A stretch of 64,000 bases of DNA, taken from assembly GCA_029931535.1 (NCBI GenBank), contig JAQPZY010001301.1, positions 1,302,001 through 1,366,000 of the forward strand, written 5' to 3'. Of the stretch, positions 11,063 to 23,759 are shown one piece after another. The position numbers and the translations under genes are program-made. The notes beneath the pieces are model-generated. The model was not told the origin of the DNA and did not search any database. It was given only the letters and a program-made list of their open reading frames with translations. The DNA is from Margaritifera margaritifera. Its lineage: Eukaryota; Mollusca; Bivalvia; Unionida; Margaritiferidae. Each line of letters opens with the position of its first letter. The stretch's first letter is position 1.

Positions 11063-12035
11063 ACACTTCGATCAATACCAACCATGATCGTTTAATTCTA
11101 AAATACATTATATACTGAGTTACGTCATATTACTTCACGCATCATCAAAGATTTCATCAACACCGCTAATCGATAAAAGTGCTCCTTCTATCCGAAGCAT
11201 TCATAAGTCTTTCTTTTCAAGTTTAAGCTTATTAGAAAACTTTCTTGTTTGAATAATTCCATAAAGTTATGGTGCATATTCTAGTGCGGTACTATTTTAA
11301 CTTGCTTGCCTTGACATTTTTCATAGTTTCCATTGCTCCTTTGAAGCATTTTCGTAGCGGAGTTTTGATAGAAAGATCTTGAGGAGCTCCTATTGGAATG
11401 AATTTGGTATCTCAGAGCTATTGGCCAGTAAACATACCAGGAAAGAACTGCGAAAAGCATTTATTCCCTATTCGTTCAACCATGACATAACACTACATAT
11501 AATTATATCATGCACACAATACTTGGTTTACAACTACACGCTGCATAATACAAATAAAGATTCATCTGTAAAGCAAAATATTATTTTCTTAATTTAGGAA
11601 CCAAATCAAAGGTCCGTTACGTTCTTGCAAATATAAATAGATGTTCTTTTATTAAGCTTGACTTTTATGAGAATATTTCTTCTTAATATATTTTTTATTA
11701 CAAGTTTATAAATTCACTCTCTGAAACGAAAATAGAAATCGCATCATCGTCCTTTCCTACGAAATATGTTCAATGTAGCTTTTTTTTAATTTTTTCAAGG
11801 GCTATTCATGCCAAGGTATAAAGAACACACTGACGTTATATTACAGCTCATCATCATTTTCGAACATTAATACAGTAAAAACAGCTCAAATTAAGCTGCA
11901 TCTTGCATAATTTATATATGCATATAATATGTAAAGTAATTCTAACGTGTAGTCAAATAATTAAGACCATTAATAAACCATTGTAAGACCATTGTCATTG
12001 CATTTAACTAATGGTATCATTATTCTTTAACTTGT
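11063..12035. other. AT-rich intergenic region
   Basis: No gene or repeat recognised. A 72-codon open frame at 11379-11597 has no visible domain and AT-driven composition. Confidence 0.5.
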
Positions 12036-12640
12036 CGTTTCCAACAATGCTAGAATAAAAGTAAGTCGTGATTATATGCAGATCGTGAAAAGCAAAAAGA
12101 TAAGAAAAACTCAATTGCTGATATTACCTGTTTCCATGCTGCTCGTAAACAAGACTTATTGTCACACACGCACAAGCAAGTAAGCACTATCCACAGTCTT
12201 GTCACCGCACGTGCAAATTATACGGGCCCAAAAATCATAACGTGTCGATGAAGTGAGCAATCCACAAAAACATTAAGGAAAGAAAACAGATGAAACTGTT
12301 GAAAAGCAGGATGAGTTTGTAAATGTCCATTAAAGATAATCCTCTTTAATTTGGACGACATTGTAAAGAACGAAACCACAAAGATAACGACAGCCAATCT
12401 GATTTTTAACTCTGACTCCGGTGGCAATAGAAAGGTCAAATTTTGAAATTGGCAACTTACATTACGAGCGGCATTGGGAAGTATAGTTGAAAACCCTAAT
12501 TTTTCTTCAAACACACGCTTAATGTGACGAAGTTGCGATAAGACAGAATTACTTGTGAATAGTTCGAGTACACGACAAGAACCCTTTAGATGCAACTGTG
12601 AAATGTATGCCCGTGTTCTTCATTGCCCAAAGTCTTTCTC
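12036..12640 (-). pseudogene. Broken copy of the receptor channel exon
   Basis: The minus strand matches the 3956-4633 exon over most of its length with frameshifts and gaps. The start resembles 'tttcacagttgcatctaaag' of the parent. FLLPPES precedes a degraded M2. The M3 region survives as FICFLSL with a neighbouring WIAHF-type segment. 'catggaaacaggt' and an IEFFLS-type M4 follow near 12.1 kb. At least three frame changes and stops make it non-functional as one protein. It lies about 8 kb downstream of the parent and in opposite orientation, so it arose by local duplication with inversion. No ligand-binding exon is found beside it. Confidence 0.88.
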
Positions 12641-13515
12641 GACATTAAGCGTGATACCCCATAATATTAATCATCATCATTATCATTATCTTTCAAAAAT
12701 TAAACCCAGCAGCAAGAAAAACAACAACCTTAGAAAAATAAAGAGTTGTATAACTTTAAAATCAACTTTGCTGTAATCGAATTTTTTTGAGAGGTAATTC
12801 AAGCTAGGAATTCATCACCATCAACCGGCATCAACATGACTCCACTTTATGTTGTGAAGATGATGCACACAACATTGAACTACTATTAAATAATGTTGTG
12901 TTTGATTTGCCAAAGAGAGAGCAGAATTTACATTTATGTCACTTGCTTCGTCATTGGTAATTGCCTGAGAGCGCTGTTAACAGGTTTGCCACCAGGATAA
13001 CACCCACGGTAACGTTTAGGGACAAAACCAGCACATTTGTCTGCAACGATTTGTATATTTCTATTCAATTCTAAGAAGGTGTTATTACAATATTTCAGTC
13101 ATAATATTAGTAATGATCTAAAACGAATTGGACACAATAGAGACAGCGAGTGAATAATTGTTGATTGACTTTGTCTGAAACTGAATATGTATTTGTGGCG
13201 CACAAAGCAGACTGGATGGGAAGTCCATTTTAGAGCTTTGTTTGCATTTTTTATCATGAAATGCTGATATGTTTTCCTCTTGTGAACAACTCCAGCAGCT
13301 TGAATCTCTAGTTCAACAGTCATGTTTTACAGAACCAAACCCTTTGAGATGTCTTGTTTTCGCTTGTACAGTCACTAGGAGGGAACATTGGTACTATGCA
13401 ATGAACAAGTTTGTTGAAGATTAATAAGTTTGCTCAGCCAGTACGAAGTCTGGAGAAGGAGATTGAGGATCCAATGCTTTTAAACATTCCAAAAGTAACA
13501 CCGGCATAATTGTAG

Positions 13516-13588
<73 letters not shown>

Positions 13589-16085
13589 GAGGAAGACTTG
13601 GTGATTGTATGCCTCTTATTTTGGACGCTAGGCGTTAGCGCTAAGGTCCATGAACTTACAAAATTCATAGGATTCAAGATTGCTCAGATCTAGACGTTTG
13701 TTATACGATAAACCATTTGAAATAAGACGCACTGCCAAGAAATTCCACGGCTACGTTTTCCAGCCAAGTATTAGTACATCTGCAAAATGAAGATGAGGTT
13801 GGGCGGAGTTTATTGCCATTGAGAAAATATTAAAATATGCGAAATAAGAAAATAACATATTCGGCTAGCTTAGCCAACAAGTTTCGACCCACCAGTTTAT
13901 TTCGTTGGAAAAAGGTAAACAATTATAAATTGATGTCGTCTGCATACTGTGGAATGCTAAATTATAGCTAGAGAGGATAGCTGTGAAGTTTGCTTTAAGT
14001 GCTTCTTATTTGCAATATCCGATCGTATCGGACACTTCCAGAGCTAAGTAATCTGGAATGCTATAAAACTTGGTAACTTAATGGTCATTAACTCTAGCAC
14101 CCACCATGCAAAACTAAACACCAAAAAGATCAACGTTTAGAGCTAAGGTGTCCTCGGCTATGAGAGAGAAAGAGCGAGATAATCAAACTACCAACAATTG
14201 GCCAATAAGGGTAATTAGTACTGTCGACATTACAATTGGACTGAAGCACATGATTCGAGTTTCAGGTCACTGTTCCATTGTAAGTGAGTTGGAGGTTCGT
14301 AGAGCTGGCAGGACAAGGTTTGGCGTCCATACTTTATCTGGAGGGATGAAAATTTCATTTAACCATCGAAGGGTGAACTTGCTGACCGATATAAGTTTGG
14401 CTCGTTTTGTCATTGAGGTCCATAATGAAGGTTAGTTTGGAAGTGATCGTGGCCGGCAAGACATATTTAAGATCTTTCATTACACTGGAAGGTAGTATTG
14501 ATCATTGCCGTCACACTTGTGACTAAAAGAAAAGCAATACAATTATAGGACCATGTGACTAACTGACAGTTGAAATCGTTGTGAAGGTAGCGTTTTTATT
14601 AATTTGAACAATTTGGCCGCCCTAGATTTAGTCACAGCCATTGTTGTAGTTATAGTCATCGTTGTCCATGCCGTCAAAGTTGTACGGAAAAGAAACCTAC
14701 ATGGGAATATTAACTTTATATTATAGAAAAATGTGACTATGAATTTTATCAAGGATTTTGAAAAAAAAACATATCACAATACGCGCATTAAACTACAAGA
14801 TGATAATATACTCTGCGTCTGTAATACAATTGTATGCTTTACCATGCCTAATACCTATGTCTTCCTGTCTGAATAACCTAATATGAACAATATCGTCAAT
14901 TTCTTTTACTAGTTTTGGCTTGGGCTTCGTTTGTTGTATTGAGTGATTTCTATCATATTTGTCCTCTCAATTGTCTCGCTGAAAACTCGTTTTAATTAAA
15001 AACTCTCTCTACATTATCTTAGTAAACTGTAAAGAACTAACTATGTTTCCCTTTTGTATCATGTATGTTTTCCAAAATGCCACGTTTGTATTAGTTCATC
15101 CTTCAAATAAGTGCTTTTCGATTCCTATTTGATACTTAATAACAAATACTAGCACCGATTATAAGATATATTCAAAACAGTGTTGCTTCACTTCATTATT
15201 TCTTTGTAATTGCAAAGTTCTCTTGTGCAAAATAATCTTCAGTTGAATACTTTAATTGGAATAAGTTTTTTGATATTCCCTTCTGAAAATATCTTTACCT
15301 CGTGGGGGTTACGTATATGTGTTTTAACATTATGTTACATTGTCCACATTCTGTATCTAACTAGGAACCCTTTTAATAACCAATGCCAGTTTTCCTACAG
15401 CTACTTCATTACAGATACTTTTCTTTAAGAGTGTAACCAAACGTTTATGGCCTAAATGCAATTAAGCAGAATTTAGCACTTACTGTAATAATGGTTTATC
15501 TGAAATTCTTCCTTGACGATTTGTAATCTCTGTGATTAATACTGGAAGTTGTAGTTCATATATCTTTCATATTTTACAGCAGTATGCATTGATTACTTTG
15601 CTTGTAATACATTCTCCTGACGGGAACAATCATGCTACCAAATAGTAAACCATATATTCTTGAATGAAGTACTAGTTTTCATATTGCAATTTATCAAACT
15701 TAGATCCAGACATTATTTCTGTGTATCACTAAAGCCTTTCTTTAATTGTATTTCAAACAAATTCATCATACATTTTTATATCCAAAACAGACAGGGACAA
15801 GTGGTAGGGATTATCTATTTCACAAAATATGGCAGAGTTATGTCCCTCAAATTTAATTTTTGAGAGTGCCATGAAATTTAATGTATACAAAACATTTCCC
15901 TTACTGTCACAGCAGTTCAACAGTTTTGCAATACGCCTCATATTCAGAAATCGCATCTTAATACACAAACTAGATCACTGCGACAAAACATTAATCCCAC
16001 ATGGTAAGGTTTCTGATTTGTTTCCGGACATCCAAATATCAAGGAAATCAATTTTATAAAATAGCTTTTCCATGAGTTTGCTCTT
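12641..16085. other. AT-rich intergenic region
   Basis: No gene recognised. It includes the (AG)n tract at 13519-13586. A 95-codon open frame at 14148-14435 has no recognised domain and is probably spurious. Confidence 0.5.
13519..13586. repeat. (AG)n microsatellite
   Basis: About 34 AG units. Confidence 0.95.
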
Positions 16086-16090
16086 CATAT

Positions 16091-16091
16091 T

Positions 16092-16153
<62 letters not shown>

Positions 16154-16154
16154 G
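16091..16154. repeat. (ATT)n microsatellite abutting a receptor pseudo-exon
   Basis: About 21 ATT units directly before the pseudogene copy of the receptor's last exon. The parent gene has a shorter ATT/ACT tract in the same place before its splice acceptor, so the array appears to be an expanded copy of intron sequence. Confidence 0.9.
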
Positions 16155-16500
16155 TACTTTAGGGGATGGTCAATTCAGACATACATTTCATAATGGCATC
16201 CAAAAGATTATAGATCAGTTATGAGTACAAGGAGAATTACAGTTTGACTTTCATGGACCCTAGCTATTTGCACAATGAGTTCCTTTTGGAGCGAAATGCA
16301 GGCTTTCAAATGTACCGTCTGATGTTGCCCGTAGTGTCATTGCCATTCTGAAAGTTTTTGTTTTGTCTTCCCAGCAGACTCAGTGGACAAAGGCAAACTA
16401 TCCATCATTGTTTTCTGTGGTTTGCTTCCGTACTATGTCATCCAGAACCAATAAATGACAAAACATTCGACAGGTTTGTTTATAAAAGCCATTTACTTGT
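16155..16500 (+). pseudogene. Second broken copy of the receptor channel exon
   Basis: The plus strand aligns with the parent exon from its start: 'ctttaggggatgg' versus 'ctttgggcgatgg', then 'ttcataatggcatccaaa', 'gttatgagtacaagga', 'gatgttgcccgtagtgtcat' and 'aaaacattcgacaggttt'. It carries stops and indels, for example after the loop C region and inside M2, and it ends before M3 in the flanking LINE tail. It covers about half of the exon. Intron sequence upstream of the acceptor is partly kept, so it arose by DNA duplication and not by retroposition. Confidence 0.88.
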
Positions 16501-16559
16501 ACTTTGTTTATAGAGTCTTTACATTTGGTAATAAGGTATTTATATAACACAAAACACGC

Positions 16560-17935
16560 TGATGGATATGTACAACGTTCATAATTAAAAATACAATAAT
16601 ATGCTTATAAAGCGCATTTATATACCGTAACACTATGTAGACCTATCAAACTTCCTTACACTCACAGACACAAAGTACACATACATAGCTAGACACACAC
16701 CGTAGAAACACACAACACAAAACATAGCCAGAAAAATAGAAATAAACAAATCACACAATCATGACAAGAAGGAGCATATTAGCACAAGACTGAGCATACA
16801 AAGTAATGATAGGAATTATAATATTTTGCGTATGCAGGGGCTTGATTTTGTAGATTGAGCCACAAATTACAGTTCCTCAGTAACGATCAAATAGAACACT
16901 TAAATGAATACAAAGAAGTTGAATGTGTAATAGAAGAATGACTTATATTCCACAGATTGGTCCCCAAAAATGAAAATGATTTTTTAGCTAGACTTGTACG
17001 AATTTTAAGCATCGAGAGAAGGACTCCAGTAAAGGAGCGTAAAGAGCGACCATAAATGTTAGAAATAGGGGTAAGTATGTGTAATGTGTATTTAGGCTTA
17101 GAGTTATTAACGGGTTTCTATACTAATATATACTTGTCGTATTTGATTCTTTCATGGACAGGGGGCCAAACACATTTTATGAATACTGCACATATGGCGT
17201 TGTAAAGTCAGAGTTTTATATCAAACTTGCTGTTCGTTTCGGAATTTGTTTTCGCATTCAATGCCAAATTTTGATGCGTTATCCCAAGTGATGCACTCGA
17301 AGACAATGAGGTTAAAAGTACGCATTAAAAAAAGTTTTTCAATATCAGTTGGAATGTATGAGGATATTCGTTCCAGCAGAAAAATTGTAGTTGAACTTAT
17401 ATAACAAAAGTTGATTAGTAAGAATGTTCCAGTGTACCCCAAGAAGATTTTGAGAAAAAAACGTTTATCAGTTGGATACCTTCGAAAGATAATTTAAAAT
17501 CCGGTTTATCAGACAATTATTGTCGAGTACCAATGTTCATGCATTTATTTAATGGGCTGATTATTGTGTGGTTAGATATACACCATTCAGAAACAGAGAC
17601 TAGAATTAAATCGCCTGTTGATCTCCCAGGATTATGAATAGTTGTGTCATCAACGAATTAGACTGTTCTAAACTGATTAGTATGGAATGAGAGATCAATT
17701 ATATGAATTAGAAAAATAATGGACCCAACTGAAACCCTTGTGGAACGCTGTGAATAGTTCTGTTGAAATTAGAATGACAGTTATTCACTCAAACACACAT
17801 TCAAACAATGTGTTTATGATTATCGAGATATGATCTAAACCAACATAGAGTCGAGTGGGAGCATTTGCATAAAGATAGTCTTTCAAGTCAAATAGCTTGC
17901 TCCACAAGATAACAAGCTTTTTATTATTTCATAAA
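16560..17935 (-). mobile_element. LINE fragment: C-terminal half of a reverse transcriptase
   Basis: Reading leftward, the minus strand shows the RT core in several frames: a GFQLGP block (from PQGS.LGP), IDLSFHTN, then FVDDTTIHNPG (the catalytic F/YxDD box, here FVDD). The thumb follows with YIPTDIEKL and ITWDNASKFGIE, and the usual C-terminal end reads LAKKSFSFLGTNLWN near 16.9 kb. This order is characteristic of non-LTR elements of the CR1/Jockey type. Several stops and frameshifts show it is dead. The 5' part (endonuclease) is missing, as is common for truncated LINE insertions. The sequence at 16560-16850 is probably its 3' untranslated part. Confidence 0.87.
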
Positions 17936-19447
17936 TACCCAACGAATGTTTTGGGTATCATATTTTAGCATTTTACTTGTCATTTCTTTTCCATGAAATA
18001 AAATATATTTATACAACTCATGTGCTTAATTTTATTTTATTACAGCATATGATACAACTTTTGCTCTTTTAATACTATTTAAAGTTATAAATATAGCTGA
18101 ATATATTTTCTGCTTTTAATCCTTTAATTTCAGTAATAATTTTACCGTTTGCCTCATCTTTTACTTTACCATACATAAAAGTTGTTTGTGCTTCTTAGAA
18201 AATGAACTTTGGATATGCCGCCGACCATAAAGATGTCTATCATTTTTCACATATGATATACATCATCTCTAAATATTTGCAGTATTAATGAGTCTGTGTA
18301 AATATACAACAATGTCACCTTCGCACCATATTTTACTTTTAAATGAATATAATAACAACTATACATGAATAATTTTGACAGACCAAGTACTGCACTGCCA
18401 GTGTAAATTAGTCTAATTAGCATTATTCATGTTTTCAAAATATTTATACCAACACAATCTTCACTGAATATTTGTAGTGCTGAAAATGATGGCTTGCTAA
18501 ATAATTGTATTATCCTGTCTGTTTCAGCTGTTCTGCATAACTGCACATCTGCGTTATTTCTTACCTTTTCGATAGTCTTTCCAAAATCAATGTCATTGAT
18601 TAATTTATATAAATTATATTCATAATCACTACCTTGTTATTTTGCTTCACTTCTTCGTTTTATATTATGAATAATATATTATTGGACCCATTGGATATTG
18701 TTTGAATTTCATTATTCACTGAACTTTTGTGATTTCGTGTTCTAGCTGCATATACAATTTTAGTATTCTATAATGCAAAATATATTTTTCTTCATTCATT
18801 AGATTAGGTACTAGTATGTATACCCTACCAATTTCCTTTTTTTTTACCTAAGCAACTCTTTATATAATTTAATAACCATTATACTTTACTTGTATAGCTT
18901 CAGCTGCTAATGGATAGTCACTGTGTGCATCAGCCAATTCTTTCGTATATTTAGATCAGCTTCTAAAGCGTATCATGTAGGGCTATCATCAGCAATATTT
19001 AATATTTCATCAATATTTATTTTTGTCCAGATCAATCCATCCAAACCCTTTATATTGAAAAGGCTGAGTCATCTACCAGGAATATAATTGCATTTGCGTC
19101 AAGGTATAAAATATACGAAGATGGTTTTGTTTTATCACAATCTGGCATATATTTATTAGTTGCTTTTGCATATCGTTTTCCTCCAACCATTGCTATAATA
19201 CTCTGATTGATTTGTTAAAAAAAGTTTATCAGTATAAGTAAGAAGTTGAAGATTTGATCCTGTATTAATATTTTAATAAACAATCAAATGATATAGGTCT
19301 AGCTAATATTCTTTAATCACAACTTCTCTACAACGCTTGTACATATCAGCAAGAATTAATACATGAGCTCTAAATATCAATCATGATATTTCTTAAACTT
19401 TTGTAAACAATTTTATACAAACTAATTTACCATGAGCATAATTATTA

Positions 19448-19738
19448 TCAGATATGTCTGCATTTCTTAGGGTTGAATAAAACAACATCTTCTCGTGTAA
19501 TTTTTGTTGCATACAATCTTTCTAAACCGTCTATATATTCATATGGGTAAATATCTTTTTTCGTAATAATGAAACATTCACAATTGTTTTTCATTGCTGA
19601 CATTTTGGTTATCTTTAATTCATCAGCTTTGATACCGTTACTGATTTTGCCAAGTCCAATCTTCCAGAATTTTGTACTATCAATTAAATTTAGCTGTCCA
19701 ATAGAAAAAGTAATATATTGATCCATATTTTCTAGCTA
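19448..19738 (-). pseudogene. Longest open segment of the element A polymerase
   Basis: About 92 codons without a stop inside the polymerase remnant. It begins MDQYITFSIGQLNLIDS and includes KKDIYPYEYIDGLERL. In the viral/organellar family B polymerases this segment (FxxxNLxFIDS ... FPYEYxDSxEK) lies between the exonuclease and palm domains. It is the best-preserved part of the gene. Confidence 0.9.
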
Positions 19739-19845
19739 TGCAAGTTTGTTTTTTTTAAGCTTCTGCAATTGTATTCATGATAAGATGTCCATAACAGGAA
19801 TGCCTGTTTTACATACCATAATGTTTTATTTGAAATTTCATTTCT

Positions 19846-19848
<3 letters not shown>

Positions 19849-19892
<44 letters not shown>
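19849..19892. repeat. (TG)n microsatellite inside the polymerase remnant
   Basis: About 22 TG units that interrupt the element A polymerase homology. Confidence 0.93.
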
Positions 19893-19893
<1 letters not shown>

Positions 19894-20070
19894 TTCAAGG
19901 TTGAGATTGTTTCGTATCCTCTTCGCTGCTTATCATCTCTACATCTCTACTGGTTGGTTGAGAAACATATTGATATATTCTGTTGATTTTTCAAAAACGT
20001 TTCAATAACATTTTGTAATTTTATATTCTTTTATGCACGTTATTTCGCCATCACTTTGTACTTTTATATA

Positions 20071-20072
20071 AC

Positions 20073-20101
<29 letters not shown>
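20071..20101. repeat. Poly-A tract
   Basis: About 31 A residues within the decayed polymerase, followed by agaaagaaaag. Confidence 0.85.
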
Positions 20102-20103
<2 letters not shown>

Positions 20104-21349
20104 AAGAAAAGCATGGTATATGTTTTGTAATTATTTCTGTTTTATTACCTGATTTTTTTTTTCTTTTTGGCTAAGGGTTTTGAAATCAGCATACATTATA
20201 AGTAGTACAGACATTTGGTTCTCATAACTTTTAAAATGAACCAAATTATGTTGTTTATCAAAATATATCAATGTTTGACCTGCTTTATTAATTCTTTTAC
20301 GAACTTTTGATGTGATTATCTAGTAAATCTTTTTAACCAAACACATATTTTTTCTCTTAATGAATTTGTATGTAAAAAGTCTTAAATATTCTATATTCAA
20401 ACGTATTAGTAGCTTTTTTGTTTTCAATTACTTCTGATATTAATAATAAATTAATCATATTTACATTTTTATTTGTATATTTACTTATATATATAATTGA
20501 TATAAATCATTGTCATATATATGAACACTGACACCTAGATTGTTTAATTTTTCAAATTAATTATATCTCTAATCTTTTCTGGAAATTCAATTTTATCAAA
20601 CTTGAGTTCTTTATCAAACCACTGGCTGTATTTCGTTGGTCTTTGTGAATCTTTAATTGAGGCTGTAATGCGGATAAAACAGCCTATTCCAAACAACGAT
20701 TATCTTTATTCATCATATTAATGCATGATTTATATATTTATTTTTTATGTTTGGCTCTAACGGTACATATCATGATCAGCTGAATGATTTCTAATATGAT
20801 ACATTTATACTTAAATATAAAATACCTGAAACGGTCCAGTTACAACATTGTTCACAATACTCAGCAACTTTATCTTCAGTTATTTGATAACTTGACAACA
20901 AATCATTATCAATCTCACCATTATTTAGCATAGGGATCTTTGGGCTTGATATAAGCGCCTCAATTTCGTCACATTTTTAAAAAGAATTTAAATAACTAGC
21001 TGGTATTTTAGTGATCCTCGTTCAGTCATTTCTTTATTGAGTAGATCACCAATAACTTATTTATTACTTTTTAAGAATATCTGTGTATCCTACTGTTGTT
21101 TGATGTTTGTCTTTGATGGAATCATATCATACGCAACTGTACATTTTTGTGCTTTAACGATATTTATTAGTTCAAGGTTTCTTAATTTTCTAGATTGAAT
21201 CATTGGAAGTTAACCATTGTTATGTATTATATATATAATTCCATTTTTTATTTTGGTTTAAGGAGTTATTAATAAAATATTAATATATGGAAAACTATAG
21301 AACACACCCTATTTATATCAAGATAGTTTAATTATATATTTATAAATTT

Positions 21350-22050
21350 GAAAAAATAAGATGATTTTTGAACAAACATTACAGCGTAGATTTTTATAAA
21401 GTTACTGCTAGAGCGTAGGATGATGATTTTAAAAATATATGTACACATCGTTTTGTTTGGGAATGCTTTGATGAAATTATTATTGATGATAAAGGTTATT
21501 GATCATGTAGATAATACTAAACTAATTATTAAATTGGAAATTTTCAAACTTATGACTACGCTTTAAAATCGGCAATTTTTCGTGAATACTCTTTTCTAGG
21601 TAACGATTGTTCTAAGATATTTTGTTAGAGCAACTTGTATTGAAGGCAATAAAGTAGATTTTTTGATTCACTCTATTATGTGCAGTGTAATCTTAGGATT
21701 AATGATGGGACTGTAAAAATGTGTTATGAGGATAAACATAAGTGAAAGTCAGATAAATAACAAGTAAGGGTTTATCTTATGGATTTGAATATCTTCATGA
21801 ACTACTTGAAGATAATAATTGGACAGGTCGAAATAAAAATAGTAATGATGACAGGATGAAAGCCCCCCCCCCCCCCAAAAAAAAAAAAAAAAAAAAAAAA
21901 TGTACAATGAACAAACTTTTATATGTGACGTGTGCAGTAAGACTATAACAAAGGAATCACAATATATGGATATGAAAAAGCAACTCCTAACTTTTCTTAT
22001 AGATTTTGTCTATCTTTCAAGGGCACGCAAGAATTCAATTACTAGTCATA
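21350..22050 (+). pseudogene. Unidentified coding-like remnant on the plus strand, element A
   Basis: Between integrase and polymerase, the plus strand shows frame-shifting segments with codon-like composition (VTARAGDDFKNI, HRFVWECFDEIIIDDKGY, SAIFREYSFLGNDCSK, CNLRINDGTVKMCYEDKH). A poly-C/poly-A tract (21864-21900) follows, then a putative zinc-ribbon-like start, TFICDVCSKTITKES. I do not recognise the family. It runs opposite to the other element A genes. It could be an early or accessory gene of the same element, or a piece of an unrelated insertion. Confidence 0.45.
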
Positions 22051-22056
22051 CTCCTT

Positions 22057-23130
22057 TCAGTTAGCAAACGTTTGTTTCTCATTGTAATCATCTTTAAATA
22101 TTTGTCCAATTCTTAAGATCTCCTGTTTCGCCTCTTTGTAACTCAGATTCATAAAATGTACTATCATTTCTTTCACCTTTGAATCTTCTGTTTCATAAAC
22201 AATTGGGTAAGTACATCTGATATTTATTATTTTGAACAAGTATTCTTTCCAATTCTGAGAATATTCTTCTTAAACTTGTATTTCATTTTAGATATTCTTA
22301 CCATATCCTCTATTTTGTATTCTGTTTTTTTTCCAGTTGAAATCATAATCGCCATATAGATTCATATAAACAATTTGATTTTGTTCATGTTTGCTGGCCT
22401 CTGTAAGTTGCACTTTAATACTATTGTGTTTTGTATTATTATATTTCTCTTTCAGTGTTTGATAAAAAGTCTGAATATTAGTTTGTGTTATTTGCCGTAA
22501 AATATTTCTACATTATACCTTTAATAGTTATATTTAAACGTTCAATAACCATAGCCTTTCCCGCATTAAACGTATGATACATCTCAATAGTATTAACTTT
22601 CAACCTTTTCTTAACGTTTGATTATAAAATTATGTTCCTTGGTCAATGCAAAGTTGTTTTTTTGTGTTTTTTTAAGTTTTCTTTTTTATATTTTTTAAAA
22701 ACATTTGTTATATTAATTCCAGTTTTATTCTGAAGTGGTATTTCTCATGCATATTTACTTAATGTATCAATCACAGTTTGTAAATATTTATACCCTTTCT
22801 CATGCTTACTAAATTGTCGCATGTCAAACGAACTGACTGACCATATTCAATCTATTTCGTCCAGTATTACGCGGCGTTCAGTGAACTTTCTTATTATTGG
22901 CTTGTGCAATTTTTCAGCTAGTTATGTCGTTCACTTGAAAACAACATTCCGTTTTTTTATTTGCCTAAACCTAACTTATGTTTAAGCATTATGGTTAGTT
23001 TGACAATTAATTTTCTTGTTGCTTTTCGGGTATTGTTTAATCTATATGCCAATACAATTGATCCATCATGACTTTATCACGCTGTGATTTAGGTTTACTA
23101 CTAATATAACAATAATTATATTTTCGACAG
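22057..23130 (-). pseudogene. Retroviral-type integrase remnant with chromodomain-like tail, element A
   Basis: Read leftward: HKPIIRKFTERRVILDEID, FSKHEKGYKYLQTVIDTLSK, YAWEIPLQNKTGIN, then EMYHTFNAGKAMVIERLN, and finally KIEDMVRISKMKYKF followed by the open stretch 22057-22239 (CTYPIVYETEDSK ... QEILRIGQIFKDDY). This is the order of Polinton/adintovirus integrases: rve core with DDE-type residues, then an SH3-like segment and a chromodomain-like end. The Glu of the DDE triad is visible in VIERLN. The first Asp block reads SVSSFDM where D.W..DL.DM is expected, so it is altered. Stops and frameshifts are frequent. Confidence 0.9.
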
Positions 23131-23759
23131 ATGGTATATACTTTATTAATTGGGGATCCAATTATTTAAGGGTTTTCCAGGTCCACAATATCGGTAACCT
23201 GATAATATAAAACCTTGTTTTGGTAATAAAAGTAAATGTTTTTCATGTATATATATATATCTTACAACCTATTGTTTTTTTATGTAAAAAATGGTTTTCT
23301 TTTTGTTCTGCATATTGAACATAAACGTTGCATAATTGTTGTATTATTCTATGTTTGACTAAAACCACTTAATCTGTAAAAAGTTCTATTTTGCCCTTTA
23401 AACAATATGATTTTGTGTATTATATAATTACGTTATATTTTATTTGCATATTAAAATTACTTAGTTGATTGTTTTTGAATGTTTGCCACCTGTTGCTTTT
23501 AAGAACAGTTGTAAACAATTTGTTGACCGATCATATTCTTTTAACAATATCAAGTGGAGGTAGCTAATATAAATCATAATATTTCATTTATATGCTTTTG
23601 AGATAATTATAAACATCTACCCAATGTGTTCAATACCTTTGAAAAAGTCGTCTAAATTAACTATACTACTTTCATTTTGAATTATTTTATTTGGAAGCAT
23701 ATTTTGCTAAAACAATCTCTGTGTCTTTTTTCATAGACCTTTCATATTGAATATTACTA

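Larger units (their letters stand above)
17936..21200 (-). pseudogene. Family B (protein-primed, Polinton/adintovirus-type) DNA polymerase remnant, element A
   Basis: Decayed coding sequence on the minus strand, read from 21.2 kb leftward. In order: an N-terminal SSYQITED.. and NWTVSGILYL block; DNRCFG (usually DDKCFLW); FPEKIRDINKFEKLNNLGV; INLLLISE; the Exo I region as MYADFKTL (normally ADFE, so the acidic Glu is Lys); YPYEYIDGLERL in the open stretch 19448-19726; a YLDAN block at about 19.1 kb with KGFGWIDL; KELADAHSDYPLA; and a motif C region reading LLYIYTDSLI where Y.DTDS is expected. KGKIITEIKGL lies near the C-terminus. This is the order of DNA_pol_B_2 enzymes. Many stops, frameshifts and a TG microsatellite insertion show long decay. 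AT content is very high. Confidence 0.9.

Noticed and set aside
14148..14435. 95-codon plus-strand gene
   Set aside because: No recognisable domain, no splice context and no homologous neighbour; probably chance.
17221..17442. Independent 73-codon minus-strand gene
   Set aside because: It is the thumb region of the LINE reverse transcriptase.
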